64,000 bases of DNA, from the NCBI RefSeq assembly GCF_008180155.1, contig NZ_VSZS01000055.1:62001-126000 (forward strand), in the 5' to 3' direction. This DNA comes from Neoaquamicrobium microcysteis (lineage in GTDB: Bacteria > Pseudomonadota > Alphaproteobacteria > Rhizobiales > Rhizobiaceae). The notes beneath the pieces are model-generated. The model had not been told where the DNA came from. It worked only from the letters and a program-made list of their open reading frames with translations, and made no database searches. A program made the translations under genes and the position numbers. Below are positions 1-8,794 of this stretch, in pieces (position 1 is the first letter of the stretch; each line of letters begins with the position of its first letter).

Positions 1-47
1 TGCCGCGTCGATGATGGCGTTGGCCTGTGCCAGTCCCAAAGTCGTCA
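1..47 (-). CDS. GlcG/HbpS-type heme-binding protein, N-terminus only (partial)
   Basis: Only the first 15 or so codons lie in the window, read on the minus strand from the ATG at 45-47 to the window edge. The peptide MTTLGLAQANAIIDAA resembles the N-terminus of the GlcG/HbpS (DUF336) family, whose members often begin with a short strand followed by LA.A..IIDAAL. It is divergent from the gamma-glutamyltransferase gene, with about 110 nt between them. The call rests on 16 residues and is tentative; it could be another small protein. Confidence 0.4.
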
Positions 48-159
48 TGAAGGTCGTCCTCCGTTGATTGATCCCTGCCGCAAGCCTATGGCATCAGGTT
101 GCATCTGGTAATAGGCGGCAAGGGCAAGTTGCCCGCTTGCCGAGAGAGGGGAAAAGCCG

Positions 160-1746
160 ATGCGCAGATTCGACCTTCCGGGGCGTTCGCCCGTCATCGC
201 CGAAAACGGCATGGCCGCGACATCGCATCCGCTGGCCACCGCTACCGCGCTGTCGGTTCTCAAGGATGGCGGCAATGCGGTCGATGCGGCGATCGCGGCC
301 TCGGCCACGCTCTGTGTCGTCGAACCTCACATGACCGGCATCGGCGGCGACTGCTTCGTCATTCTGGCCGAGCCGGACGGCTCCGTCCACGGGCTCAATG
401 GCTCCGGCCGCGCGCCGGCGGCGGCCGATGCCGCCTGGTATCGCGACAACGGATACGAGACGATGCCGCAAACGGGCGTCCACGCCATCACCGCGCCCGG
501 TGCGGTCGATGCGTGGGCACGGCTGGCCGAGCGCTTCGGCACGCTGGGTTTCGACCGGCTGTTTGCAGATGCTATCCACTATGCCGACGAGGGGTTTGCC
601 GTGCATGCCCGCGTTGCCCGCGACTGGGCGATGCACGGCGAGGCGCTGCGAAAGGACGAGGGTGCGTCAAGGCATTGCCTGATCGGCGGCCATGCGCCAG
701 CGGCTGGAACGCGCTTTCGCTTCCAGGCGCTGGCAAGAACTCTGGAAGCGATCGCCCGGGGCGGAGCGCGCGCCTTCTACGAGGGCGAGATCGCGGCCGA
801 GATGGCGGCCACCGTGCGCGCCGGCGGCGGGTTCCTCACCGAAGCAGACCTCGCCGCCGTGGAAGCTGATTGGGTGACGCCGATTTCCGTGCGCTATGGC
901 GGCCACGACGTGCTGGAAATCCCGCCCAACGGGCAGGGCATCACTGCGTTGATCCTGCTGCGGCTGATGGAGGCGCGCGGGGTGGGCCGGTTCGAGCGTG
1001 GCAGTGCGGCGCGCCACCACATGGAGATCGAGGCGGCGCGGCTCGCCTATTCGGTGCGCGACCATCTCGTCGCCGATCCGTCATCCATGACACGCACGCC
1101 CGAGGAGCTCCTGTCCGACAGCTTCATCGAGCAGTTGGCGGCGCAGATGCTGGAAGACCGGCGCAACCCGTCGATCCGCATTCCCCCGATGCCCGGCTCC
1201 GACACCGTGTACCTCACCGTGGTGGATCGTGATCGCCGCGCCGTGTCGTTCATCAACTCGATCTACAGCGCCTTCGGCTCCAAGGTGGTGACGCCCAAGT
1301 CGGGCATCGCGCTGCAAAACCGTGGCGGCTGTTTCACGCTTGAGCAAGGCCACGCCAACGAACTTCGCGGCGGGAGGAAGCCAATGCACACCATCATCCC
1401 GGCCATGGCGCTCAAAGACGGCAAGGCGGCCGTCTCGTTCGGCGTCATGGGCGGCGACTACCAGCCCATGGGTCACGCACACGTACTCTCCAATCTCGTG
1501 GATCACGGGATGGACGCGCAGGAGGCGATCGACGATGCGCGCTTGTTCTGGGGTGATGACGGGGTGCTGGATGCGGAAATCGGCATCTCGGCGGACGTTC
1601 GGGCCCAACTCACCGCCATGGGGCACCAGGTGCGCAACGCGGCTTCCCCGCACGGGGGCGGTCAGATGATCGTCATCGACCATGCCAACGGTTTTCTCGT
1701 TGGCGCGTCGGACCCGCGCAAGGACGGCTGCGCGCTGGGGTGGTAA
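160..1746 (+). CDS. ggt: gamma-glutamyltransferase family protein
   Basis: A 528-residue protein of the gamma-glutamyltransferase (Ntn-hydrolase) family, which cleaves gamma-glutamyl bonds such as that of glutathione. Visible hallmarks are the N-terminal GGNAVDAAIAAS segment, the MTGIGGD motif, and the predicted autoprocessing and catalytic threonine at about residue 349 (GSDTVYLTVVD), which would split the precursor into large and small subunits. The C-terminal GVMGGDYQPMGH segment is also typical. There is no evident signal peptide, so unlike the classical periplasmic Ggt it is probably cytoplasmic. The start is supported by a purine-rich GAGAGGGG about 10 nt upstream. The exact substrate is unknown. 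Confidence 0.85.
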   Translation: MRRFDLPGRSPVIAENGMAATSHPLATATALSVLKDGGNAVDAAIAASATLCVVEPHMTGIGGDCFVILAEPDGSVHGLNGSGRAPAAADAAWYRDNGYETMPQTGVHAITAPGAVDAWARLAERFGTLGFDRLFADAIHYADEGFAVHARVARDWAMHGEALRKDEGASRHCLIGGHAPAAGTRFRFQALARTLEAIARGGARAFYEGEIAAEMAATVRAGGGFLTEADLAAVEADWVTPISVRYGGHDVLEIPPNGQGITALILLRLMEARGVGRFERGSAARHHMEIEAARLAYSVRDHLVADPSSMTRTPEELLSDSFIEQLAAQMLEDRRNPSIRIPPMPGSDTVYLTVVDRDRRAVSFINSIYSAFGSKVVTPKSGIALQNRGGCFTLEQGHANELRGGRKPMHTIIPAMALKDGKAAVSFGVMGGDYQPMGHAHVLSNLVDHGMDAQEAIDDARLFWGDDGVLDAEIGISADVRAQLTAMGHQVRNAASPHGGGQMIVIDHANGFLVGASDPRKDGCALGW

Positions 1747-1776
1747 GGCAAGGCGGTCTCGCCTTAGGATAACCGA

Positions 1777-2139
1777 ATGCAAAGCCTTCTGGTCGTCGCC
1801 CGCCTGTTTCCGCTGATCGAGAGCGGCGAAAAGCGATCAACGATCCGCTGGCGCGAGCAGCGCATCGAGCCGGGCCTCATGACCTATGTCTGTCAGGGCG
1901 ATGTGCACAAGACCGCTCTCGTGCATGTCACCAGATGCACGGACATGCCTTTGCGCGAGGCGGCGGCGTTTCTGGGCAAGCAGGACGAATGGCCGAATGC
2001 GGTGATGCTGGAAGGCATGCGCGAACACTATCCTGAAATAGAACTCGCCAGCATCGTGCAGATCGTCGAACACCTCTCACCGGCCGAAACGACCGCCTGG
2101 CGCGATGCGTGTAACGACTTGAGGCCCGAAGCCTCGTGA
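1777..2139 (+). CDS. ASCH domain-containing protein
   Basis: A 120-residue protein that appears to be essentially a single ASCH domain, a PUA-like beta-barrel fold associated with RNA binding or nucleotide processing. The signature is the early basic segment ESGEKRSTIRWRE (about residues 14-26), matching the GxKxxTIR motif of the family. It lies 30 nt downstream of ggt on the same strand and may be cotranscribed with it. Its target is unknown; some ASCH proteins are ribonucleases or amidohydrolases, and nothing here separates these possibilities. Confidence 0.7.
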   Translation: MQSLLVVARLFPLIESGEKRSTIRWREQRIEPGLMTYVCQGDVHKTALVHVTRCTDMPLREAAAFLGKQDEWPNAVMLEGMREHYPEIELASIVQIVEHLSPAETTAWRDACNDLRPEAS

Positions 2140-2154
2140 ATTGGCGCGCTTAAG

Positions 2155-2748
2155 CTAGCCCTTGCCCATCTGGTCGAGCTTGCGCTGCATGGCGGCGATC
2201 TGTTCCTTGAGATCCTGAAGGTCGTCGGCCTTTTCAGCCTTGCCGTCAGGCTCTTCACCTGCGCCTGGCGTCGGGAACGGCGTGAACATGCGCATCGCGT
2301 TCTGGAACAGCTCGATATTGCGCTTCGCCTGTTCCTCGATGGCCTTCATCGGCGTGGAAATCTTCATCATGTCCATAGGCGTCTTGCCCATGGCGTCCTT
2401 CATCTGCTCGCGAAAGCGCTCCTGCTCCTTGGCGAACGCGATCATCGACTGTTCGAGGAAGCTCGGCACGACCATCTGCATCTGGTCGCCGTAAAACGAG
2501 ATCAGCTGGCGCAGAAACGGAATGGGCAGCATGTTCTGCCCGTCCTTGTTCTCCAGCTCGAAGATGATCTGGGTGAGCACGGGGTGGGTGATGTCCTCCC
2601 CGCTCTTGGCATCCTGGACGGTGAAGTCCTCGCCCTTCTTCACCATTTCGGCCAGGTCCTCCAGCGTCACATAAGTGCTGGTGCCCGTGTTGTAGAGGCG
2701 GCGGTTGGCATATTTCTTTATCACCACCGGATCGTCTTTTGCGGGCAT
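2155..2748 (-). CDS. phaR: polyhydroxyalkanoate synthesis repressor PhaR
   Basis: A 197-residue PhaR/PhbF-type repressor, which senses PHB granules and represses PHB genes, including the phasin gene and often itself. The N-terminal DNA-binding domain is recognised by IKKYANRRLYNTGTSTYVTL (about residues 9-28), followed by the PHB/PHA accumulation regulator domain rich in M and F. The C-terminus (about 165-197) is a charged coiled coil. A GGGAGG Shine-Dalgarno supports the start. It is divergent from phaA-phaB, as is common in Rhizobiales, so the 213-nt spacer probably carries PhaR-controlled promoters. That spacer contains a TGTGCAGTGC stretch at 2851-2860, which has the TGC-type bases reported for PhaR sites. 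Confidence 0.92.
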   Translation of the reverse strand: MPAKDDPVVIKKYANRRLYNTGTSTYVTLEDLAEMVKKGEDFTVQDAKSGEDITHPVLTQIIFELENKDGQNMLPIPFLRQLISFYGDQMQMVVPSFLEQSMIAFAKEQERFREQMKDAMGKTPMDMMKISTPMKAIEEQAKRNIELFQNAMRMFTPFPTPGAGEEPDGKAEKADDLQDLKEQIAAMQRKLDQMGKG

Positions 2749-2961
2749 TCATGACCTCCCGGAATGCAGCGTATTCAGACGTCGACCATCGGCCAGCTTG
2801 CAAGCCGAAACAAGAGGATATGCGCAAAAGCCCGGCAAATGAAAGCGATTTGTGCAGTGCGGGACTGTGGGGCCGCCGGGCACATTCCGGTTTGACTCGC
2901 ATCATGGAAACGGCAAGAACTTCCACAACCATCATCGCAATGCCTATTCGAGGGAAAGCCC

Positions 2962-4146
2962 ATGTCCGCTTCCGCCATCGTCGTCGCCAGCGCCGCCCGC
3001 ACCCCGGTCGGGTCGTTCAACGGCGCTTTCGCCAACACCCCGGCCCATGAGCTGGGTGCAGTCGCCATCCGCGAGGCGCTCGCACGCGCCGGTGTCGAAG
3101 CCACGGAGGTGGACGAGGTCATTCTGGGGCAGGTGCTGACCGCGGGGCAGGGCCAGAACACGGCCCGGCAGGCCTCGATCAAGGCGGGCCTTCCCAAGGA
3201 AACCACCGCCTGGGTGCTCAACCAGGTCTGCGGCTCGGGCCTGCGCACCATCGCCGTGGGCATGCAGCAGATCGCCACCGGCGATGCGCGCATCATCGTT
3301 GCCGGTGGCCAGGAATCCATGTCGCTGTCCACGCACTGCGCGCATCTGCGGGCGGGAGTGAAGATGGGCGACTACGCCATGATCGACACGATGATCCGCG
3401 ACGGCCTTTGGGATGCCTTCAACGGCTACCACATGGGCAACACGGCCGAGAACGTCGCGCGCCAGTGGCAGCTTTCGCGTGAGGAGCAGGACGCCTTCGC
3501 CGTCGCCTCGCAGAACAAGGCCGAGGCCGCGCAGAAGGCAGGCCGCTTCAAAGACGAGATCGTGCCGGTGACGATCAAGTCGCGCAAGGGCGAAATCGTC
3601 GTCGATGCCGACGAATATATCCGCCACGGCGCGACGCTTGAGGCGATGCAGAAGCTGAAGCCGGCCTTCGACAAGGAAGGCACCGTGACGGCAGCCAACG
3701 CATCGGGCATCAATGATGGCGCTGCCGCCGTCGTGCTTATGACCGAGGACGAGGCTGCAAGGCGCGGGATCACGCCTCTGGTGCGCATCGTGTCGTGGGC
3801 CACGGCCGGCGTCGACCCGCAGATCATGGGAACGGGGCCGATCCCCGCCTCGCGCAAGGCGCTTGAGAAGGCCGGCTGGAAGGTCGACGACCTCGATCTG
3901 GTGGAGGCCAACGAGGCCTTCGCCGCGCAGGCCTGCGCGGTCAACAAGGACATGGGCTGGAATCCGGACATCGTGAACGTCAACGGTGGCGCGATCGCCA
4001 TCGGCCACCCGATCGGCGCTTCCGGCACGCGCGTCTTCAACACGCTGGTCTTCGAGATGCAGCGGCGCGGCGCGAAGAAGGGGCTCGCAACGCTGTGCAT
4101 CGGCGGCGGCATGGGTGTCGCCATGTGCGTGGAAGCGATGAACTAG
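2962..4146 (+). CDS. phaA: acetyl-CoA C-acetyltransferase (beta-ketothiolase)
   Basis: A 394-residue biosynthetic thiolase that condenses two acetyl-CoA molecules into acetoacetyl-CoA, the first step of polyhydroxybutyrate synthesis. The catalytic residues are all present: nucleophile Cys90 in NQVCGSGLR, His349 in GHPIGASGT, and Cys379 in CIGGGMG, at positions almost identical to the Zoogloea ramigera enzyme. Length is normal. It is followed by phaB after a 77-nt spacer with an inverted repeat and is divergent from phaR. The polymerase gene phaC is not in this window, which is usual for Rhizobiales, where phaC lies elsewhere. Confidence 0.97.
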   Translation: MSASAIVVASAARTPVGSFNGAFANTPAHELGAVAIREALARAGVEATEVDEVILGQVLTAGQGQNTARQASIKAGLPKETTAWVLNQVCGSGLRTIAVGMQQIATGDARIIVAGGQESMSLSTHCAHLRAGVKMGDYAMIDTMIRDGLWDAFNGYHMGNTAENVARQWQLSREEQDAFAVASQNKAEAAQKAGRFKDEIVPVTIKSRKGEIVVDADEYIRHGATLEAMQKLKPAFDKEGTVTAANASGINDGAAAVVLMTEDEAARRGITPLVRIVSWATAGVDPQIMGTGPIPASRKALEKAGWKVDDLDLVEANEAFAAQACAVNKDMGWNPDIVNVNGGAIAIGHPIGASGTRVFNTLVFEMQRRGAKKGLATLCIGGGMGVAMCVEAMN

Positions 4147-4152
4147 GGCAAT

Positions 4153-4205
4153 CGGCAGTCGGCAATTGGAAGAAGCGCCTGCCGACTGCCGAACTGCCGA
4201 CTGCC
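4153..4205. repeat. intergenic CGGCAGT-type repeat forming alternative hairpins between phaA and phaB
   Basis: CGGCAGTCGGCA at 4153-4164 is followed by its exact reverse complement TGCCGACTGCCG at 4180-4191 and by a second, 11-nt copy of that complement, TGCCGACTGCC, at 4195-4205. The left arm can therefore pair with either of two right arms. Low-complexity heptamer repeats of this flavour (CGGCAGT/CGGCAAT) are scattered between genes in mesorhizobial genomes. Here the repeat lies within the phaAB transcript and could act as an mRNA processing, stability or partial termination element. Confidence 0.6.
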
Positions 4206-4223
4206 AAAATAGGGAGGACAAGC

Positions 4224-4949
4224 ATGACAAGAACGGCAATCGTCACAGGCGGCTCGCGCGGCATCGGGGCGGCCATATCCGTGGCTCTGAGGGATGCGGG
4301 CTACAAGGTCGCGGCCAACTACGCCGGGAATGACGAGGCGGCGGCCCGGTTCAAGGACGAGACCGGCATCCCGGTCTACAAATGGTCGGTGGCGGACTAC
4401 GATGCATGCGTGGCCGGCATAGCCCAGGTCGAAGCCGATCTCGGCCCCGTCGATGTGGTCGTCAACAATGCCGGCATCACCCGCGACGCCATGTTCCACA
4501 AGATGACGCCGCAGCAATGGCGGGAGGTCATCGACACCAACCTGAACGGCGTCTTCAACATGACGCATCCGCTGTGGTCAGGAATGCGCGACCGCAAGTT
4601 TGGTCGCGTCATTACGATTTCATCGATCAACGGCCAGAAGGGACAGGCGGGACAGGCCAACTATTCCGCCGCCAAGGCCGGCGACCTCGGCATCACCAAG
4701 GCGCTGGCGCAGGAAGGCGCTCGCGCCGGCATAACCGTCAACGCTATCTGTCCCGGCTACATCGCGACCGAGATGGTGAAGGCAATCGACGAGAAAGTGT
4801 TGAACGAGCGCATCATCCCGCAAATCCCTGTCGGCCGTCTCGGCGAGCCGGAGGAGATCGCGCGCATCGTGGTGTTCCTCGCCTCCGACGAGGCCGGCTT
4901 CATCACCGGCTCCACCATCTCGGCGAACGGCGGCCAGTTCTTCGTCTGA
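4224..4949 (+). CDS. phaB: acetoacetyl-CoA reductase (SDR family)
   Basis: A 241-residue short-chain dehydrogenase that reduces acetoacetyl-CoA to (R)-3-hydroxybutyryl-CoA with NADPH, the second step of PHB synthesis. The Rossmann motif TGGSRGIG lies at residues 8-15, NNAG at 81-84, and the catalytic Ser134, Tyr147 and Lys151 in the YSAAK motif. The start at 4224 is chosen because of AGGGAGGA about 7 nt upstream and because the reading frame upstream runs through the intergenic repeat. It lies directly downstream of phaA, and a strong hairpin follows the stop codon. Confidence 0.96.
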   Translation: MTRTAIVTGGSRGIGAAISVALRDAGYKVAANYAGNDEAAARFKDETGIPVYKWSVADYDACVAGIAQVEADLGPVDVVVNNAGITRDAMFHKMTPQQWREVIDTNLNGVFNMTHPLWSGMRDRKFGRVITISSINGQKGQAGQANYSAAKAGDLGITKALAQEGARAGITVNAICPGYIATEMVKAIDEKVLNERIIPQIPVGRLGEPEEIARIVVFLASDEAGFITGSTISANGGQFFV

Positions 4950-4976
4950 CCCGTTCTTAGCTTCGACGTATTGCGG

Positions 4977-5005
4977 CGGCCCCCTTTGCGGGGCCGTCTC
5001 TCGTT
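4977..5005 (+). terminator. Rho-independent terminator after phaB
   Basis: CGGCCCC (4977-4983) and GGGGCCG (4990-4996) form a 7-bp GC stem with a 6-nt loop, followed by the T-rich TCTCTCGTT. It lies 28 nt after the phaB stop codon and would end the phaAB transcript. Confidence 0.7.
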
Positions 5006-5164
5006 CTGCTAGGGCGCGGGCCTTCGATCCGTTTCGGTACGAAAAGGTTAACAGGCCAGTCCACGCCTGTGCCGAATCACTGTTGAAAACCTGTGGGTTT
5101 ATTGTGGGCAGGCTGTGTACGGCACAACATCTGGTAGAGAACGAAACGGGAAACTGACGCCATG

Positions 5165-5187
5165 AGTGATTCGTCGCCGATTCGTTC
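5165..5187 (+). repeat. direct repeat copy 1 (two GATTC sites)
   Basis: A 23-nt unit containing GATTCGTCGCCGATTCG. It matches copy 2 at 5449-5471 in 22 of 23 positions, the difference being C/T in the middle. Weaker similarity extends upstream in both copies (CAACATCT, then AACGGGAA), suggesting an old duplication of about 65 nt. Confidence 0.75.
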
Positions 5188-5448
5188 TTCCTTTGAGCGG
5201 AAAGTTAATGGCGGCAGGCCGCCCTGCAGTGAAAGATGAAGGGCGCGTAAAGAAAATCCTAATGAAATCTGAATCTTGGCCAGGTATGCAGCGGAGCTCC
5301 GACGGGCGTTTTTGGCGGTCGGCAGCCAAAGGTTAACGACGGTGGAGAAAAGAGAGGGGTACGGCTTCTGGTTGATTCAGCATCTGGTGAAATGACTCGG
5401 CCTCGTCTCAACATCTAGCCGTGAATGGAACGGGAACATCGCGGAGTC

Positions 5449-5471
5449 AGTGATTCGTCGCTGATTCGTTC
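5449..5471 (+). repeat. direct repeat copy 2 (two GATTC sites)
   Basis: The second copy of the 23-nt unit, containing GATTCGTCGCTGATTCG, 284 nt downstream of copy 1. It is bracketed by two more GANTC sites (5444 and 5474), so four methylation sites fall within 35 nt about 145 nt ahead of the helicase start. Confidence 0.75.
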
Positions 5472-5620
5472 CAGACTCGTTCCAACCATTAACGTCGTTT
5501 GCCGGCATCACCGCTCTGGCATCGCCGTCCACGTGGCCTATCTATCGGGTTGCCTGCATCTTCCGCTCCACGTCGCCGCCATGCTACGGGAGCGTTCTCC
5601 AAGAGGGCCTGCCTCAGAAG

Positions 5621-8600
5621 ATGAATATCCAGACTAGAGCAGACGAACCCCTCGTCCTTTCCGGGCGGGATGTAACGGCGGCTCTCGGGCCTACCAACAC
5701 CGGCAAGACGCATCTGGCGATCGAGCGCATGGTTGCGCATGAGAGCGGTGTGATCGGCCTGCCGCTGCGGCTGCTTGCGCGCGAGGTCTACGCCCGCGTT
5801 TGCGAGAAGGTGGGTGCCGACAAGGTGGCGCTGGTGACGGGCGAGGAAAAGATCGTGCCGCCCGGCGCGCGCTACTCCGTCTGCACGGTCGAGGCCATGC
5901 CGCGCCAGACCGATGCCGCCTTCGTGGCTATCGACGAGGTGCAGCTTGCCGCCGATCTGGAGCGCGGCCACATCTTCACCGATCGCATTCTTCATCTGCG
6001 TGGGCGGCAGGAGACGCTGCTTCTGGGCGCGGGCACCATGCGGGGCGTGCTGGAAAGGCTGCTGCGCGGCATATCGGTGGTGACCCGGCCCCGCATGTCG
6101 CATCTGGCCTATGCCGGCCAGAAGAAGATGACGCGGCTGCCGCGACGCTCTGCCGTGGTGGCGTTCTCGGCCGACGAGGTCTACGGCATCGCGGAGCTCA
6201 TCCGCCGCCAGCGGGGTGGTGCGGCGGTCGTTCTTGGCGCGCTGTCTCCTCGCACGCGCAACGCGCAGGTGGATCTCTACCAGTCCGGCGACGTGGACTA
6301 TCTTGTCGCCACCGACGCCATCGGCATGGGGCTCAATCTCGACGTGGACCACGTCGCCTTCGCGCAGAACAGGAAATTCGACGGCTACCAGTATCGCGAC
6401 CTGACAGCGGCAGAGCTGGGGCAAATCGCCGGCCGGGCCGGTCGCCATCTGCGCGATGGCACGTTCGGGGTGACGGGGCAGGTCGATCCGCTGGCCGACG
6501 AATTGGTCGAGCGTATCGAGTCGCACACCTTCGACCCGGTCAAGGTGTTGCAATGGCGTAGCGCGGCATTCGATTTCTCGTCCATCGACGCTCTCAAGCG
6601 CTCGATCGACCGTATCCCGCGTGTCGAAGGCCTTACCCGCGCCCTGCCTTCGGTCGATGCGCGCGCATTGGAGCATCTCTCGCAGGACGAGGATGTGCGC
6701 CGGCTGGCGACAGACGCGAAACGGGTTGAATTGTTGTGGGAAGCCTGTGCGCTGCCGGATTACCGCCGCATCGCGCCTGCGCAGCACGCCGACATCATCG
6801 GCTCAATCTACCTCGACCTTGCCCGCAAGGGCCATGTCGACGAGGCCTACATGGCCGAGCAGGTGCGCCGCGCCGATTCCACCGAGGGCGACATCGATAC
6901 CCTGTCGCACCGCATCGCGCAGATACGCACCTGGACTTTCGTTTCCCACCGACCCGGCTGGCTGGCCGATCCGGCACACTGGCAGGAAAAAACGCGCGAG
7001 ATTGAGGACAGATTGTCCGATGCGCTGCACGAGCGATTGACGAAACGCTTCGTAGACCGCAGGACTTCCGTGCTCATGAGGCGCCTGAGAGAAAATGCGA
7101 TGCTTGAAGCAGAAATAAACCCGTCGGGTGATGTCGTCGTCGAAGGACACCATGTTGGCGCGCTCCACGGCTTCCGGTTCACGGCGGACCAGTCGGCGGA
7201 CGGCGAGGATGCAAAGGCGGTGAAGGCTGCGGCGCAAAAGGCGCTGGCGCAGGAATTCGAAACGCGTGCTGAGCGTTTCGCCAATGCCGCCAATGGCGAC
7301 TTTGCGCTGGCTTCCGACGGGCTGCTGCGCTGGATCGGCGCGCCGGTGGCGACACTCGTGGCCGGCGACGATCCGCTTTCGCCGCGCGTCATCCTCCTGG
7401 CCGACGAGCAGTTGACCGGACCTGCGCGCGACCGGGTGGCCGCGCGGGCGGAGCGTTTCGTCCACTACCAGATGGAAACGCTGCTCAAGCCGCTCTTCGA
7501 TCTCAAGAATGCCGAGCAGCTGGCCGGTATCGCTAAGGGTATCGCCTTCCGTCTGGTCGAGAATTTCGGCCTGCTTAACCGCCGCGACGTTGCCGACGAC
7601 GTCAAGTCGCTCGACCAGGAGGCGCGCGCCGCGCTGCGCAGGCTGGGCGTGCGGTTCGGCGCGTTCCACGTCTTCGTGCCCGCTCTGCTCAAGCCTGCGC
7701 CTGCCGGTCTCGTCACGCTCCTGTGGTCTCTGTCAAACGACGGCAAGGACAAGCCCGGCTTCGGCGACGTGGTGAACGCGCTTGCCTCCGGCCGCACCTC
7801 GGTCGTCGTCGATGCAGAGTTCGAGCCGTCCTTCTACAAGCTCGCGGGATACCGCACGCTCGGACGACGCGCGGTGCGCGTCGACATTCTGGAGCGGCTT
7901 GCAGACCTCATCCGCCCCGCACTCGCGTGGCGGGCAGGCACAGGCCAGCGTCCCGACGGCGCCTTCGATGGCGCAGCCTTCATCGTCACGCCGGCGATGA
8001 TGTCGATCCTCGGCGCCACCGCCGACGACATGGAAGAGATCCTCAAGAGTCTCGGATATCGGGCCGAAGCCAAGCCTGTCGCCGAGGTTCAGGCGCGGCT
8101 GGATGCGATGGACGCCGCCGAACGCGAGCGCGTCGCTGCAAAGGCCGCTCAGGCGCAGGCGGCCAGCGAGGCGGAGCAGACCGCTGCCGCTGAACCAGTG
8201 GCACCGGAAGCCGTACAGGGCAGCGCCGACGAAACTGCAGCCGTTGCCGAACCTGCAGCCGTCGATACGGAGGACGCCTCGGCGCAGGAGGCTGCGGCCG
8301 AAGCTGCTGAAGAGCCTGCAACCGCGACCGAGCCGGCGGACGTGCCCGAAGCCACCCCCGTCGCCATGCCGGAAGATGCGGCGCCTGCCGAAGCCGAGGA
8401 AGAGCCGAAGCCGATTCTGTTGTGGCGGCCGGCCCGCCACGAAGGTCGCCCGCGTCATGGTCAGCGCCACAATCAGAACCGGGGCGAGAACCGGGGCCAA
8501 AACCGTGGCCCGCAGCAGGGCCAGCGTCGCGAGGGCGGTGAGGGCGAGGCCCGGCCGGACGGTCGGCGCGAGCGTTTCGACCGCTCCAAGTCCTTCAAGG

Positions 8601-8794
8601 GCAAGGGGGATGCCGGCAAGCGCGACGGTGGCAAGGGAAATGCCGGCAAAGGCGAGGGGCGTCCGCCCCGCCGAGACGACCGGCGTGGCAATGATCGTGC
8701 CGCCGGCAAGCCGCGCGAGGAGCGGCCGGTGAGGATGGACCCGGATTCGCCTTTCGCGAAACTCGCCGCCCTGCGAGACCAGTTGAAGAAGTAG
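5621..8794 (+). CDS. SUV3-like superfamily 2 RNA helicase with disordered basic tail
   Basis: A 1057-residue helicase related to the mitochondrial degradosome helicase SUV3. Walker A is GPTNTGKT (about 23-30), the Walker B DEAD-box equivalent is DEVQ (about 105-108), and motif VI is QIAGRAGR (about 268-275). The SUV3 core and C-terminal regions run to about residue 825. An Ala/Glu-rich acidic linker follows, then a basic RNA-binding-like tail (about 930-1057) with NRGENRGQNRG repeats and GKG repeats. It is predicted to unwind structured RNA. The S4 RNA-binding gene starts one base after its stop codon, so the two are cotranscribed. The Shine-Dalgarno is weak (GAGGG 15 nt upstream), so the start is slightly uncertain. 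Confidence 0.88.
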   Translation: MNIQTRADEPLVLSGRDVTAALGPTNTGKTHLAIERMVAHESGVIGLPLRLLAREVYARVCEKVGADKVALVTGEEKIVPPGARYSVCTVEAMPRQTDAAFVAIDEVQLAADLERGHIFTDRILHLRGRQETLLLGAGTMRGVLERLLRGISVVTRPRMSHLAYAGQKKMTRLPRRSAVVAFSADEVYGIAELIRRQRGGAAVVLGALSPRTRNAQVDLYQSGDVDYLVATDAIGMGLNLDVDHVAFAQNRKFDGYQYRDLTAAELGQIAGRAGRHLRDGTFGVTGQVDPLADELVERIESHTFDPVKVLQWRSAAFDFSSIDALKRSIDRIPRVEGLTRALPSVDARALEHLSQDEDVRRLATDAKRVELLWEACALPDYRRIAPAQHADIIGSIYLDLARKGHVDEAYMAEQVRRADSTEGDIDTLSHRIAQIRTWTFVSHRPGWLADPAHWQEKTREIEDRLSDALHERLTKRFVDRRTSVLMRRLRENAMLEAEINPSGDVVVEGHHVGALHGFRFTADQSADGEDAKAVKAAAQKALAQEFETRAERFANAANGDFALASDGLLRWIGAPVATLVAGDDPLSPRVILLADEQLTGPARDRVAARAERFVHYQMETLLKPLFDLKNAEQLAGIAKGIAFRLVENFGLLNRRDVADDVKSLDQEARAALRRLGVRFGAFHVFVPALLKPAPAGLVTLLWSLSNDGKDKPGFGDVVNALASGRTSVVVDAEFEPSFYKLAGYRTLGRRAVRVDILERLADLIRPALAWRAGTGQRPDGAFDGAAFIVTPAMMSILGATADDMEEILKSLGYRAEAKPVAEVQARLDAMDAAERERVAAKAAQAQAASEAEQTAAAEPVAPEAVQGSADETAAVAEPAAVDTEDASAQEAAAEAAEEPATATEPADVPEATPVAMPEDAAPAEAEEEPKPILLWRPARHEGRPRHGQRHNQNRGENRGQNRGPQQGQRREGGEGEARPDGRRERFDRSKSFKGKGDAGKRDGGKGNAGKGEGRPPRRDDRRGNDRAAGKPREERPVRMDPDSPFAKLAALRDQLKK

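Larger units (their letters stand above)
5008..5620. other. long intergenic region, rich in GANTC and TTAA sites
   Basis: No convincing gene is visible between the phaB terminator and the helicase start. Ten GANTC sites, the recognition sequence of the alphaproteobacterial cell-cycle methylase CcrM, occur at 5074, 5168, 5179, 5271, 5374, 5394, 5444, 5452, 5463 and 5474. Four TTAA elements (near 5047, 5204, 5332 and 5489) resemble CtrA half-sites. The region also holds an imperfect duplication whose best-matching part is listed separately. It probably carries the promoter of the helicase operon, with possible cell-cycle control. No good DnaA box was found. Confidence 0.55.

Noticed and set aside
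4095-4223. Longer phaB with extra N-terminal residues
   Set aside because: The upstream frame runs through phaA coding sequence and the intergenic repeat; the proper start at 4224 has a strong ribosome site and the family N-terminus.
5041-5480. Replication origin in the GANTC-rich region
   Set aside because: No good DnaA boxes (TTATNCACA) were seen, and the usual Rhizobiales origin neighbours such as hemE are not present. Regulatory region is the safer reading.
5425-5637. Small open frame (70 codons) upstream of the helicase
   Set aside because: No ribosome site, no recognisable motif, and it overlaps the repeat region and the helicase start.
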